DNA of 64,000 bases from Sphingobacteriales bacterium (GCA_016235125.1 JACRLZ010000006.1:186001-250000); one strand, 5' to 3'. Positions 9,083 to 18,734 are shown, numbered from the stretch's first letter. Notes: generated from the letters alone by a model not told the origin. Numbers and translations: made by a program.

Positions 9083-10765
9083 TTGTCACAAACAATTAAC
9101 CCCGACCTGGCGATTGCACAGGCTGCACCCATCCGCCATATAAAAGAAATTGCTGCCCGCACCGGCATCTCTAATGATGACCTGGAATATTATGGCAAGT
9201 ATAAAGCCAAGCTTCCATTAAAGCTCATTGATGAAGAAAAAATCAAAAAGAGCAAACTCATTTTGGTAACGGCTATCAGTCCCACACCTGCCGGTGAAGG
9301 AAAGACAACCACATCGGTTGGTTTGTCTGATGGATTGAACAAAATCGGTAAAAAAGCGATGGCCGTTTTAAGAGAGCCTTCGCTGGGACCGGTATTTGGT
9401 ATTAAAGGAGGAGCAGCCGGTGGCGGCTATGCACAGGTGATTCCGATGGAAGATATCAATCTCCATTTTACCGGTGATTTTAATGCCGTGGAAAAAGCCA
9501 ATAATCTTTTAGCGGCACTAATTGATAATAATATTCAAAGCAAAACCCGCAGCCTTCATATCGATCCCAGAACCATTATGTGGAAAAGGGTGATGGACAT
9601 GAATGACCGGTCGCTCCGGCATATTGTGATCGGTTTGGGTGGAACAGCAGATGGCATGCCGAGAAGCGATGGGTTTAATATTACCCCGGCATCAGAGGTG
9701 ATGGCGATCCTCTGTATGTCCAAAAATATTGATGATCTGAAAGAAAGACTGGGAAATATTTTAGTAGGTTTCTGTAAAGACGGCAAACCCGTTTTTGCAA
9801 GAGAGTTAAATGCGCAGGGCGCAATGGCCTTGTTGTTGAAAGATGCCATCAAGCCCAATCTTGTACAAACACTGGAGGGAAATCCTGCAATACTTCATGG
9901 CGGGCCATTTGCCAATATTGCTCAGGGCACTAATACTATCATCGCAACCAGGATGGGATTATCCTTGGTTGATTATGTCGTAACCGAAGCCGGCTTCGGC
10001 GCCGACCTTGGAGCAGAAAAATTTATGGACATCAAATGTGGTTATGCCGGGTTGAAACCTGATGCCCTGGTGCTTGTTGCCACCATCCGGGCACTGCGTC
10101 ATCATGGTGGGGCAAAAAAAGCGGAGTATAATTCCCCCAGCCTTGATAAAGTGAAGAAAGGATTTGAAAACCTGGAAAAACATATTGAGAACTGTAAAAA
10201 GTTCGGATTAACACCGGTGGTTGCTATTAATCATTTCAAAACGGATTCAACTGAGGAAATTGAATTTGTAAAAGATGAATGTGCCAGACATGGAGTAATG
10301 GCCCTGATCAGTGATTGCTGGGCAAAGGGCGGCGAAGGCATGACAGAAATCGCACAGGCGGTGGTGGATGTGATTGACAGTGGTGTTAACGGGTTTAAAC
10401 CTTTATATGACTGGAACCTGCCCGTGGAAGAAAAGATAATGACAATTGCCAAAGAAATTTATGGCGCTGATGATGTGGAATATTCGCCTAAAGCGAGAGA
10501 AGGCCTGAAAATGATCAAGGAGCTGGGTTTTGATGGTTTACCAGTGTGCATGGCAAAGACGCAAAAATCTTTTTCGGACAAGGAAAACAAAATTGGCCGG
10601 CCAAGAAATTTTATTGTAACGGTCAGAGAATTTGAATTTGCCGCCGGAGCCGGCTTTGTAATACCCATACTGGGCGATATGATGCGGATGCCGGGATTGC
10701 CCGCAACTCCTGCAGCGGAAGGGATGGATATTGATAATAGCGGAAAAATTTCCGGATTGTCATAA
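9083..10765 (+). CDS. fhs: Formate--tetrahydrofolate ligase
   Basis: ATP-dependent ligase that makes 10-formyl-THF from formate and THF, feeding C1 units to purine and serine/glycine metabolism. It shows the family P-loop (TPAGEGKTTTSVGL), EPSLGPVFGIKGGAAGGGYAQ near the N-terminus and C-terminal GAGFVIPILGDMMRMPGLP. The usual length is about 555 residues; starting at TTG 9083 (MSQTINPDLAIAQAA) gives 560. The longer frame from 9056 begins in a dispersed repeat at a TTG and is less likely. The neighbouring fdhD and formate dehydrogenase genes make this a formate-use locus: formate can be either assimilated here or oxidised by the Fds-type enzyme. Confidence 0.95.
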   Translation: MSQTINPDLAIAQAAPIRHIKEIAARTGISNDDLEYYGKYKAKLPLKLIDEEKIKKSKLILVTAISPTPAGEGKTTTSVGLSDGLNKIGKKAMAVLREPSLGPVFGIKGGAAGGGYAQVIPMEDINLHFTGDFNAVEKANNLLAALIDNNIQSKTRSLHIDPRTIMWKRVMDMNDRSLRHIVIGLGGTADGMPRSDGFNITPASEVMAILCMSKNIDDLKERLGNILVGFCKDGKPVFARELNAQGAMALLLKDAIKPNLVQTLEGNPAILHGGPFANIAQGTNTIIATRMGLSLVDYVVTEAGFGADLGAEKFMDIKCGYAGLKPDALVLVATIRALRHHGGAKKAEYNSPSLDKVKKGFENLEKHIENCKKFGLTPVVAINHFKTDSTEEIEFVKDECARHGVMALISDCWAKGGEGMTEIAQAVVDVIDSGVNGFKPLYDWNLPVEEKIMTIAKEIYGADDVEYSPKAREGLKMIKELGFDGLPVCMAKTQKSFSDKENKIGRPRNFIVTVREFEFAAGAGFVIPILGDMMRMPGLPATPAAEGMDIDNSGKISGLS

Positions 10766-10864
10766 AACCATCTGTGCCTCAGAGCTTCTGTGACGTATTT
10801 CTTCTTGCCACTGAAACGCTGAGTTTTATTTCTATAAGGCTGAACGATTAAGTAAATTTGAATC

Positions 10865-11707
10865 ATGCAATCCCCCTCTGTTGCTGCGGTTCAGATATTG
10901 AAAGTTACTTCTCCCGGAAGGGATACGAATTCCTTTTCATCCGATGCAGCAGCAGACCTGCTGGCCGTAGAAGAACCATTGGAAATAAGAATTATTTATG
11001 GTACTGAAAAAGAACGACAGCAAAAAAATATTTCAGTTACCATGTGCACCCCGGGGAATGATGAAGAGCTGGCAACGGGGTTTCTTTTTACAGAAGGAAT
11101 AATCAGCCGCAATGAAGATATCCGGAAATGTTTTTCTCCCGGAGATAATATTATTGTGGCTGATTTGCTGCCCGGAATTTTATTTGATATGCAAAAACTG
11201 GAACGTCATTTTTATACTTCCTCAAGTTGCGGGGTTTGTGGCAAAACATCTATCCAGGCAGTGAAAAATATTCTTTCAAAAAAAGAAAAAAAAGATACTA
11301 TTACTATTAATGCCCCTCTTTTTAACCGGCTTCCGGAAACCCTGAGCAATCATCAGCAGGTCTTTGAACAAACCGGCGGGCTTCATGCCTCCGCTTTGTT
11401 TGATTTGAATGGAAAATTATTGTTAGCCCGTGAAGATGTTGGCAGGCATAATGCTTTGGATAAACTGATCGGGGCTGCATTGATGAACGGAGACGTACCC
11501 CTTGATAAACATATTTTATTATTAAGTGGCCGTGCCTGTTTTGAACTGATACAAAAAGCAGCGATGGCGGGAATAAAAATTGTTTGTGCGGTTGGGGCGC
11601 CATCAAGCCTTGCTGTAGAACTGGCTAAGGATTGTGATATGACGCTGATAGGTTTTTTAAGGGATAAAAGATTTAATATTTATTCAGGAGAACAACGGAT
11701 TATATAA
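10865..11707 (+). CDS. fdhD: FdhD, sulfurtransferase for formate dehydrogenase
   Basis: FdhD passes sulfur from IscS to the Mo-bis-MGD cofactor before it enters formate dehydrogenase. The protein (280 residues) has the hallmark Cys pair in SSCGVCGKTS and the motifs TGGLHASALFD, REDVGRHNALDKLIG and LSGRACFELIQKAAMAGI. The start ATG at 10865 is preceded, four bases away, by TAAATTTG, a match to the -7 consensus, which could give a leaderless message. The stop is nine bases before the next gene, so the two are probably co-transcribed. Confidence 0.95.
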   Translation: MQSPSVAAVQILKVTSPGRDTNSFSSDAAADLLAVEEPLEIRIIYGTEKERQQKNISVTMCTPGNDEELATGFLFTEGIISRNEDIRKCFSPGDNIIVADLLPGILFDMQKLERHFYTSSSCGVCGKTSIQAVKNILSKKEKKDTITINAPLFNRLPETLSNHQQVFEQTGGLHASALFDLNGKLLLAREDVGRHNALDKLIGAALMNGDVPLDKHILLLSGRACFELIQKAAMAGIKIVCAVGAPSSLAVELAKDCDMTLIGFLRDKRFNIYSGEQRII

Positions 11708-11716
11708 AAAAACAGT

Positions 11717-13369
11717 ATGTCAAAAAACCTCGGTGAACTGGCTGGCAGAAAAGGACTAACTCAAAATTTGTTTGAGGAGCTGGGCATTGCTGCCAGGCAA
11801 ACTGGTTCACCTTCGGTTGAAAAAATGGAAAAACTGGCCGATGAATTTGTAATGGGAAAAGCCAATGTGTATGGCGCTGCCAGTTTTTATGACTTCCTGA
11901 AACCTGAAAACAAAGGAAAAAAAGTTTATGTCTGCAACGGCAGTTCCTGCATGACGGCCGGCACACAAGATGTATTGAAAGAAAAACTGCTGAAACATTT
12001 TAAGCAAGATGAGATCGGCGAAATGTGCTGTCTCGGTCGCTGCCACGAGAACAGTTCGTTTCATATTGCAGGTAAAAATTATTCCGGTCATGCTGTTGAC
12101 GGGATTGATGCAATTAAAAAAAGCAATTCAGTTGTTGCTGATAAATACAATATCGCTTCGTTTGGCACAGCGGTCTTAACCTCTCCTTTTCCGGGGATCA
12201 AAGAATATTATTCAATACTTGCTGATGCATTAAAGAAACCGGCGGATGATCTGCTGAATGAATTAAAAATTTCAGGTTTAAGAGGCCGTGGAGGTGCCGG
12301 ATTTCCGATTGCAATAAAACTGGAAGGATGTAAAAAAGAAATCAGCAAACAAAAATTTATTGTATGCAATGCCGATGAAGGCGACCCCGGCGCTTATAGT
12401 GATCGCTATTTGCTGGAACAACAACCACACAGCGTTTTGCTGGGAATGATGATTGCCGGTTATATCACAGGCGCTGATACCGGGGTGGTGTATATAAGAG
12501 GAGAATATCCTGAAGCCATCAGCATCACACAAGAAGCGATTAAAGAACTGCATCAGCAAAAATTGCTGGGAGAAAATATCCTGAACTCCGGTTTCAATTT
12601 CAATTTTAAAGTTATCAGTGCACAAGGCGCTTATATCTGCGGTGAAGAAACAGCATTGCTTTCTTCTATTGAAGGGCAGCGGCCAGAAGTAAGGGTTCGT
12701 CCTCCGTACCCGGTGCAACAAGGATTGTTTAATAAACCAACTGTTGTAAATAATGTAGAAACACTGGCCTGTATTCCTTACATCATTAAAAACGGGGGAG
12801 CAAAATTTGCATCTGTCGGTCTTGGCAAATCAACCGGCACCAAGTTGATTTCTCTTGACGGATACTTTAACAAGCCTGGTATTTATGAAGTGGATATGGG
12901 CACATCGCTTTCTGTTGTGATAAATGATTTAGGTGGTGGCTTCCGTTCTAAGATAAAAGCCATGCATATCGGCGGTCCGTTGGGTGGTTTGGTGCCTGTT
13001 GAAAAGATTAATGACCTTACAGTTGACTTTGAGTCGTTCAGCAAGAATGGATTTTTATTGGGCCATGCTTCCGTAGTTTGTATTCCTGAAGATTTCCCCA
13101 TTATAAAATACCTGGAGCATCTTTTTGCATTCACAGCACATGAAAGTTGCGGCAAATGTTTTCCGTGCAGATTGGGTTCAACAAGAGGAGCAGAAATGCT
13201 GAAGAAGGCACAGGAAAGCAATTATAGAATAGACAAAACCCTGTTTGATGATTTGATAGAAACATTGGAGATCGGTTCGCTGTGTGCATTGGGCGGTGGC
13301 TTGCCATTGCCTGTGAAAAATGCACTGCAGTATTTTGATGATGAGCTATCGGTTTATTTTAAAACATAA
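11717..13369 (+). CDS. NAD-linked formate dehydrogenase, NuoE-NuoF-type fusion subunit
   Basis: 550 residues uniting two subunits that are separate in many bacteria. Residues 1 to ~125 are a thioredoxin-like NuoE/FdsG domain with four Cys for a [2Fe-2S] cluster (CNGSSC and CCLGRC). The rest is a NuoF/FdsB flavoprotein: GLRGRGGAGFPIAIK and CNADEGDPGAYSDR for FMN and NADH binding, GAYICGEETALL, and the [4Fe-4S] motif CGKCFPCRLG near the C-terminus. With the molybdopterin subunit downstream it should form a soluble NAD+-dependent formate dehydrogenase. A role as a hydrogenase diaphorase is possible for the family, but the neighbours argue for formate. The downstream gap of 82 bases holds a repeat-like sequence. 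Confidence 0.88.
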   Translation: MSKNLGELAGRKGLTQNLFEELGIAARQTGSPSVEKMEKLADEFVMGKANVYGAASFYDFLKPENKGKKVYVCNGSSCMTAGTQDVLKEKLLKHFKQDEIGEMCCLGRCHENSSFHIAGKNYSGHAVDGIDAIKKSNSVVADKYNIASFGTAVLTSPFPGIKEYYSILADALKKPADDLLNELKISGLRGRGGAGFPIAIKLEGCKKEISKQKFIVCNADEGDPGAYSDRYLLEQQPHSVLLGMMIAGYITGADTGVVYIRGEYPEAISITQEAIKELHQQKLLGENILNSGFNFNFKVISAQGAYICGEETALLSSIEGQRPEVRVRPPYPVQQGLFNKPTVVNNVETLACIPYIIKNGGAKFASVGLGKSTGTKLISLDGYFNKPGIYEVDMGTSLSVVINDLGGGFRSKIKAMHIGGPLGGLVPVEKINDLTVDFESFSKNGFLLGHASVVCIPEDFPIIKYLEHLFAFTAHESCGKCFPCRLGSTRGAEMLKKAQESNYRIDKTLFDDLIETLEIGSLCALGGGLPLPVKNALQYFDDELSVYFKT

Positions 13370-13373
13370 TATT

Positions 13374-13412
13374 GCCACTAAGGCTCTAAGACACTAAGAT
13401 GTCTTTGTGGCG
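13374..13412. repeat. Short palindromic repeat between the formate dehydrogenase genes
   Basis: GCCACTAAGGCTCTAAGACA followed by CTAAGATGTCTTTGTGGC has self-complementary ends (GCCAC/GTGGC, AAGACA/TGTCTT). Related-looking sequences (GCCACTGAAACGCTGAG at ~10817, GGCACAGAGGCACAAA at ~41833) occur in other gaps. It might affect the balance between the two subunit messages. Confidence 0.45.
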
Positions 13413-13451
13413 AAAAAACTTTTTGAGATCTCTTAATAAAAAATCCAGATC

Positions 13452-16271
13452 ATGGGCATCGTGTACAGAAAAGAAGATAAGTTTTCGCAGAAACAGGCTG
13501 GTAAAACAGTTACCTGGGGTGCAGGCAATGGAACACCTAAGGCCGCTGTTGCCTATATCAACAACAAGCCCTATGAAATAAAGGAAAACGAAACAATCAT
13601 TTCTTTCATCCGCAGAAATTTTGGAAAAGATGCTGTACCTACACTGTGCGATGCGCCCAACCTCGAACCATTTGGATCCTGCCGGGTATGCAGTGTGGAT
13701 GTTGCTCTTACAGAAAATGGCCCGGTAAAAGCACAGGCTGCTTGTCATACACCGGTAATGGCAGGCTCTTATATCTATCCCGATTCAGAAAGAATACAAA
13801 AGCTCAGAAAAAATATTATTGAACTGGTGCTCACCGATCATCCGCTGGATTGTCTCACTTGTGAAGTAAACAACAACTGCGAACTACAGGCAGTAGCTGC
13901 AAAAGTTGGAATAAGAGATGTACGTTATCCTGCCGGGAAAAATCATTTGGACAGAAAAAAAGACTTCAGTCACCCGTACATGACTTCTGATCTTTCCAAA
14001 TGCATCAACTGTTTCCGTTGTGTAAGAGCTTGCGATGAAGTACAGGGGCAATTTGTGTTGAGCATGGCCGGCCGTGGATTTGACAGCCACATCATAAAAG
14101 GAAGTGATGTATCATTTAACGAAAGTGATTGTGTAAGCTGCGGCGCTTGTGCACAGGCTTGTCCCACTTCGGCCATCAGCGATGTGTTTGAATCCAAATC
14201 CATCGTTGTTGATACAAAAACAAGAACGGTTTGCACTTATTGTGGTGTAGGTTGCAACCTGGATGTAGCGGTGAAGGCAGGAAAAATAAAATCCATACAG
14301 GCACCTTATGATGCCGAAGCCAACGGCGGGCATACCTGTTTGAAAGGCCGTTATGCTTTTTCATTTTATAATCATCCTGACCGTTTAAGAACACCACTGA
14401 TAAAAAAGAACGGCGAATTTGTAGAAGCAACATGGGATGAGGCTTATGATTTTATCGCCGGCAAACTCACAGAGATAAAAAACAATCATGGACCCGATGC
14501 TATTGCCGGCATCTCTTCTGCAAGATGTACCAATGAAGAAAACTACATCATGCAGAAATTTATCAGGGCGGTGATTGGTACAAACAATATTGACAGTTGT
14601 GCCCGGGTATGTCATTCGCCTACGGCAATCGGTATGCAGCGGACATTCGGCACCGGCGCTGCCACCAATTCCATCATTGATATGCAGTACACTGACTGCA
14701 TGATGGTGATAGGCGCCAATCCGACTGATGCACACCCGGTAACAGGAGCAAAAATCAAACAACAGGCGATAAAGGGAAAGACATTAATTGTAATTGACCC
14801 GAGAAAAACAGAGCTGGTAAAATATGCTACATATCACTTGCAGCTTCGCCCGGGCACCAATGTAGCGCTGCTGAACATGATGCTGTATTATATCATCAAA
14901 GAAAATTTAGAAGATAAGGATTTCATTGCTGCAAGAACCGAAGGGTATGATGAATTCAAACAGGGAATTCTTTCATTGAATATTGATGAACTGGAAAAGG
15001 TAACCGGTGTTGACCGCAATCTTGTCCGTGAAGCGGCCATTGCTTATGCATCTGCGCCGAATGCGATGTCGTTTCATGGTCTTGGCGTAACAGAACATTC
15101 TTACGGCACTTATACTGTGATGCTGATCGCTGACCTGGCCATGATAACAGGTAATATCGGGAGAAGGGGTGTAGGTGTAAATCCATTACGGGGACAAAAC
15201 AATGTACAGGGCGCAGCCGACATGGGTTGCCAGCCTTACCAGGGCGCCGGTTACTTAGATGTGACCAATCCGGAGATACATAAAATGTATGAAGAGTTCT
15301 ATCATGCAAAACTGCCATTGCATGCGGGCTTAAAAATTCCGCAGATGTATGATGCGGCGCTGAATAATAAATTAAAGGCTATCTGGGTGATCGGTGAGGA
15401 CATGGCACAAACCGATCCCAATACCCATCATGTGGTGAAGGCGTTAAACAAACTGGGGTTGTTTGTGGTACAGGAATTATTTATGACTGAAACCGCAAAG
15501 CTGGCCACGGTTATTTTACCCGGTGCATCTTTCTTAGAGAAAAGCGGCACATTCACCAATGGTGAAAGAAGAATACAAAGAGTGAATAAAGTTGTTGAAC
15601 CCGTTGAAGGAACAAAGAGTGATGGACAAATAATTGTTGACATCATGAACCGGATGGGATATGAGCAAGCCGATTATGATCCCGAAACTATGCTGGAAGA
15701 AATATCAAAAGTGGTTCCCTTCTTTGCAGGGGTGAAATGGAAGGAGCTGGGCGATAACGGAAAGCAATGGCCCGTGCTGGCAGATGGAACCGATACCGAG
15801 ATATTGCATTTAAAAACATTTACAAGGGGAAAAGGAAAATTCATGTTCAATCCATTCAAGGAATCAGAAGAAATAGTGCAGCACGGAAAAAAATATCCTT
15901 ATATCATTACCACCAACCGGGAACTGGAGCATTATAATTGCGGCGCCATGACAAGGCGGACAAGAAACAATGATATACTTTCAGAAGATGTATTGCTGAT
16001 CTGCGAAGAAGATGCCCGCAAACATCTGATCAATGATGGTGATATGGTGTGTGTGGAATCACCAAGAGGAAAGGTAGATATCAAAGCAAAAATTACGGAC
16101 GAAGTAAAACCCGGCATACTCAGCAGCACTTTCCATTTTCCTGACATCATGCTGAACAATATCACCAGCAGCATCAGCGACACCGAAGCCATGTGCCCGG
16201 AGTACAAAGTGGTGGCCTGTAATATCAGGAAGAGTAAAGGGAAGCATAAAAAACCCCGGCATTTCTGCTGA
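13452..16271 (+). CDS. Formate dehydrogenase, molybdopterin alpha subunit (FdsA/FdhF type)
   Basis: 939-residue catalytic subunit oxidising formate to CO2. Domain order: NuoG-like [2Fe-2S] domain (CDAPNLEPFGSCRVC, residues ~62-95), His/Cys cluster region (DHPLDCLTCEVNNNCELQ), two [4Fe-4S] ferredoxin motifs (CINCFRCVRAC; CVSCGACAQACP), then the molybdopterin domain with its own [4Fe-4S] motif (CTYCGVGCNLDV) and a C-terminal molybdopterin-dinucleotide-binding domain. The metal ligand is Cys387 in ARVCHSPT, next to the catalytic His388, so this is a Cys rather than selenocysteine enzyme. The start is ATG 13452 (MGIVYRKEDK). The last ~12 residues (GKHKKPRHFC) look appended: a duplicate of the preceding codons 950 bases downstream ends differently. 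Confidence 0.94.
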   Translation: MGIVYRKEDKFSQKQAGKTVTWGAGNGTPKAAVAYINNKPYEIKENETIISFIRRNFGKDAVPTLCDAPNLEPFGSCRVCSVDVALTENGPVKAQAACHTPVMAGSYIYPDSERIQKLRKNIIELVLTDHPLDCLTCEVNNNCELQAVAAKVGIRDVRYPAGKNHLDRKKDFSHPYMTSDLSKCINCFRCVRACDEVQGQFVLSMAGRGFDSHIIKGSDVSFNESDCVSCGACAQACPTSAISDVFESKSIVVDTKTRTVCTYCGVGCNLDVAVKAGKIKSIQAPYDAEANGGHTCLKGRYAFSFYNHPDRLRTPLIKKNGEFVEATWDEAYDFIAGKLTEIKNNHGPDAIAGISSARCTNEENYIMQKFIRAVIGTNNIDSCARVCHSPTAIGMQRTFGTGAATNSIIDMQYTDCMMVIGANPTDAHPVTGAKIKQQAIKGKTLIVIDPRKTELVKYATYHLQLRPGTNVALLNMMLYYIIKENLEDKDFIAARTEGYDEFKQGILSLNIDELEKVTGVDRNLVREAAIAYASAPNAMSFHGLGVTEHSYGTYTVMLIADLAMITGNIGRRGVGVNPLRGQNNVQGAADMGCQPYQGAGYLDVTNPEIHKMYEEFYHAKLPLHAGLKIPQMYDAALNNKLKAIWVIGEDMAQTDPNTHHVVKALNKLGLFVVQELFMTETAKLATVILPGASFLEKSGTFTNGERRIQRVNKVVEPVEGTKSDGQIIVDIMNRMGYEQADYDPETMLEEISKVVPFFAGVKWKELGDNGKQWPVLADGTDTEILHLKTFTRGKGKFMFNPFKESEEIVQHGKKYPYIITTNRELEHYNCGAMTRRTRNNDILSEDVLLICEEDARKHLINDGDMVCVESPRGKVDIKAKITDEVKPGILSSTFHFPDIMLNNITSSISDTEAMCPEYKVVACNIRKSKGKHKKPRHFC

Positions 16272-16316
16272 GGTCTTTATGCTGTGTGGTGAAATTGATG
16301 GCTTACAGTTACAGAA

Positions 16317-16979
16317 TTAATTATAAGAAACACTATCTTTTTTCATCGTCGATATTTTCTCTTTTAGCTTGTGCATTTCTTTTTCCAGTGAATCAACTCT
16401 TGCCCGGAGTATATTGATCTGCTCCTGCAGCGGAATGTTTTCTGTTTTGGGTATTACGGGGTCATTCTTTTTTATTACTGTATCTTTTTTCGCTGGCGGT
16501 GTTTCCACCTTTACAGGTTGGTCAACTTTTTTTACTGTATCCTTAACTACTGGAACGACGGGAGCTGTTGCGCCACCTTTTTTTAGTGTTCTTATATAAT
16601 TTACCAAACTCCAGATATCATTTTGATCAGGAATTTTGCTTTTATAACCGGGCATATCATCCCTGCCTTGGGATGTTTTATAAAATAATGAGCCGTCTGT
16701 TTGTGCCTGGACATCGGTTTTCGAAAAATCTCCAGGCTCTGTATTTAGTTGGGCGGCCTTCGGTCCATCACCCAGGCCCTTTGCTCCATGGCATGATTTA
16801 CAATGAGTACTCCACAGAGCCTTTCCGGCCGCTATTGATTCTGCATTTGACACTACAGGATTTTTTTTGTTTTTAGCGGTATCAGGAACAGGCCATGGTT
16901 TTTTCTGAAAGTTCATTGCTTTGAATGCCGGAGCGATAATAACTATAACCGCAAGGGCAATTATTATTTTCGACTTCAT
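16317..16979 (-). CDS. Secreted monohaem cytochrome c with coiled-coil tail
   Basis: 220 residues: an N-terminal signal or anchor segment (IIIALAVIVIIAPAF), then a class I cytochrome c domain with haem site CKSCH near residue 61 (ALWSTHCKSCHGAKGLGDG) and a likely axial Met in the DDMPGYKSKIP segment. A Pro/Val/Lys/Thr-rich linker follows, then a C-terminal heptad-like coiled coil (INILRARVDSLEKEMHKLKE). It likely carries electrons in the periplasm; the tail suggests oligomerisation or docking. It lies convergent to the formate dehydrogenase gene, and a remnant of that gene's 3' end lies on its other side, so the cytochrome gene may have arrived by insertion or rearrangement. Confidence 0.85.
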   Translation of the reverse strand: MKSKIIIALAVIVIIAPAFKAMNFQKKPWPVPDTAKNKKNPVVSNAESIAAGKALWSTHCKSCHGAKGLGDGPKAAQLNTEPGDFSKTDVQAQTDGSLFYKTSQGRDDMPGYKSKIPDQNDIWSLVNYIRTLKKGGATAPVVPVVKDTVKKVDQPVKVETPPAKKDTVIKKNDPVIPKTENIPLQEQINILRARVDSLEKEMHKLKEKISTMKKDSVSYN

Positions 16980-17110
16980 TGTATCAGGTTTTAAGGTGGA
17001 ACCCCTATATCAAATAACAATAAAATAATTTCTACTGCCCGCAATGTAGAATGCCTGGTTAATAATTATTATGAGATATATCAGCAGGCATTAAAGGATA
17101 ACGGGGTTGT

Positions 17111-17197
17111 TTTATTCCCGGCAACAACATTAATGCCATGTGCCCGGAGTATAAAGTAGTGGCCTGTAATATCAGGATGAGTAAGAGTAAAAAATAA
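17111..17197 (+). pseudogene. Remnant of a formate dehydrogenase alpha-subunit 3' end
   Basis: The frame reads FIPGNNINAMCPEYKVV then ACNIRMSKSKK and a stop. AMCPEYKVVACNIR is identical to the end of the formate dehydrogenase gene at 16188-16232, with only a few base changes. The preceding FIPGNNIN resembles a shortened version of its FPDIMLNNI region. It has no start and no upstream coding match, so it is debris from a duplication or rearrangement around the cytochrome gene. Confidence 0.75.
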
Positions 17198-17223
17198 AAC
17201 CGGACCTAAAAGAATCCGGTTTT
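17196..17223. terminator. Bidirectional hairpin terminator
   Basis: AAAACCGGA pairs perfectly with TCCGGTTTT across a 10-base loop, with A-rich and T-rich flanks. It lies between the formate dehydrogenase remnant and the convergent minus-strand gene ending at 17251, and can stop transcripts both ways. Confidence 0.75.
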
Positions 17224-17250
17224 AATTATGAACTTCAGGTAGTCCTTCTA

Positions 17251-18714
17251 TTATCTTGGTGTCATATTTCCATTCTTAAACTCCGGATTCATGGAAATTC
17301 TAAAATTGCCTCTTGTTCTCCCGGTGATATTTATCGGGATAGTACCGTGGGGTTCGGCAACCATGTAACTGCACTGATCTCCTTTGGTCTCACCGCCGGG
17401 TACCTGCATCTTTATCGTTTCCGGCGAAATATTGGTAAAGACCAATTTGGTTCCTACCGGTATTGATTGATAATGAACCTGCGCCACAACCACTTCTTTC
17501 GGGGTAATGGAAGATTTGGGTAAGGTAATATCAATCGAATAAATATTTACATCCTGGCTTTGGCTTACCCCGTTTGCGGTAACAACAAATGCCGGCTGTT
17601 TTCCTGTTGCTGATTGACAGAAAACCGTGAGCTCTTTATCAGAGGCCGATAATGTTTCCTGCATCTGATCTCCAAGAACAAGATGAGACTCGGCGCCCAG
17701 GTTTTGTCCCTGAATGGTTACCATATCTCCGCTGCCCAGGTTATCCGGCAATTGTCCTATAACAGGACGACTGGAAACGGCACATGATCCCTGTTGAACA
17801 GTGGTTGTTGTTGAATTGAGTTCATTACCTTTTGCGTCAAAGGTTTTGATAATAGCTTCAGCTGTGCCCAGCAGCCCGGCAGTAATTGCCGAGAAATCAA
17901 GGATCGCATCTCCGTTTGCATTTGTCCTTGCCTCTGTTTTATTTCCATTGACTTCGGCAGTGAACACATTCCCTTCAATGCTCTTTCCTCCAATAACACT
18001 TACCAGCATTCTTTCTTCAGATAAAACGGTACCTGCAATGAAATACTGCTGATTTCCCGAGTAAGAAATTTTTTTCTTTCCCGGTGGCGCTACCACAGGA
18101 AGCTTGTACGGTTCTCCTTTTTTCTTTTCTTCATCAATCTTTTTCTGATCTGCTTCATCCAGCGCATCATAATGTTCTTTTCTTCGTTTTTTAAGTTCGG
18201 CTATTTCAGCCTGGGATAATCCATTTTTTGTTGAATCTGCAAGCTCGGCATCATAAGCCTCCACTTCATTGATCTCTGTTCCTTTTGCATCATTGTACCA
18301 GGTATCGCCTGCCGCCTGGCCTCCGTGCCCCACCATTTCATGCAATTTTGTTGAGGCTAACCAACCTGGAGAAGAGAATCCCCCCCTTCCGATTGTTACT
18401 TTTACTTTTTTCCCGTCTTTTGCGGATTCGCCGTCTCCGGGATTGTCCGGATCATATTCAGGCTCGCCGCTTGAATTGCCGGCCGGTATTTTATAAGCGC
18501 TGTCTGCCATGTGGATCGCCTTCTTGGCAAGTTCCTTTATGGCAGGATCGTCAGGATCTTTCCCGGCTTTTTCGAGTGCTTTCATTTCATCAAGTACTTT
18601 CTGAATATCTTTTACTCCCTGTTCTGAAGGAGTAAGTTGTGCATGAGTTGGTAATGTCCCTGCGCAAAACAGCAGGATAATTATCAATGCAGCTTTTGAT
18701 TTCAAGTAATTCAT
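17251..18714 (-). CDS. Secreted IPT/TIG-like protein of unknown function
   Basis: 487 residues from ATG 18714 (MNYLKSKAALIIILLF signal peptide, cut after THAQ). Residues ~20-60 are helical and charged. A segment with HEMVGHGGQ and, ~20 residues later, EINEVEAYDAEL follows; it hints at metal binding but is not a canonical HExxH protease site. Then come a Lys/Glu-rich stretch, a YFIAGTVLSEER beta region and a probable IPT/TIG immunoglobulin-like fold (residues ~330-400, GSGDMVTIQGQNLGAES). It is downstream of, and probably co-transcribed with, another secreted protein. I do not recognise a function; a surface or periplasmic binding role is a guess. Confidence 0.75.
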   Translation of the reverse strand: MNYLKSKAALIIILLFCAGTLPTHAQLTPSEQGVKDIQKVLDEMKALEKAGKDPDDPAIKELAKKAIHMADSAYKIPAGNSSGEPEYDPDNPGDGESAKDGKKVKVTIGRGGFSSPGWLASTKLHEMVGHGGQAAGDTWYNDAKGTEINEVEAYDAELADSTKNGLSQAEIAELKKRRKEHYDALDEADQKKIDEEKKKGEPYKLPVVAPPGKKKISYSGNQQYFIAGTVLSEERMLVSVIGGKSIEGNVFTAEVNGNKTEARTNANGDAILDFSAITAGLLGTAEAIIKTFDAKGNELNSTTTTVQQGSCAVSSRPVIGQLPDNLGSGDMVTIQGQNLGAESHLVLGDQMQETLSASDKELTVFCQSATGKQPAFVVTANGVSQSQDVNIYSIDITLPKSSITPKEVVVAQVHYQSIPVGTKLVFTNISPETIKMQVPGGETKGDQCSYMVAEPHGTIPINITGRTRGNFRISMNPEFKNGNMTPR

Positions 18715-18734
18715 GTTGCTGAATTTTGTTGTTA

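Noticed and set aside
14600..14625. A selenocysteine (UGA) site in the formate dehydrogenase
   Set aside because: The metal ligand codon at 14610-14612 is TGT, so Cys, and the frame is open throughout.
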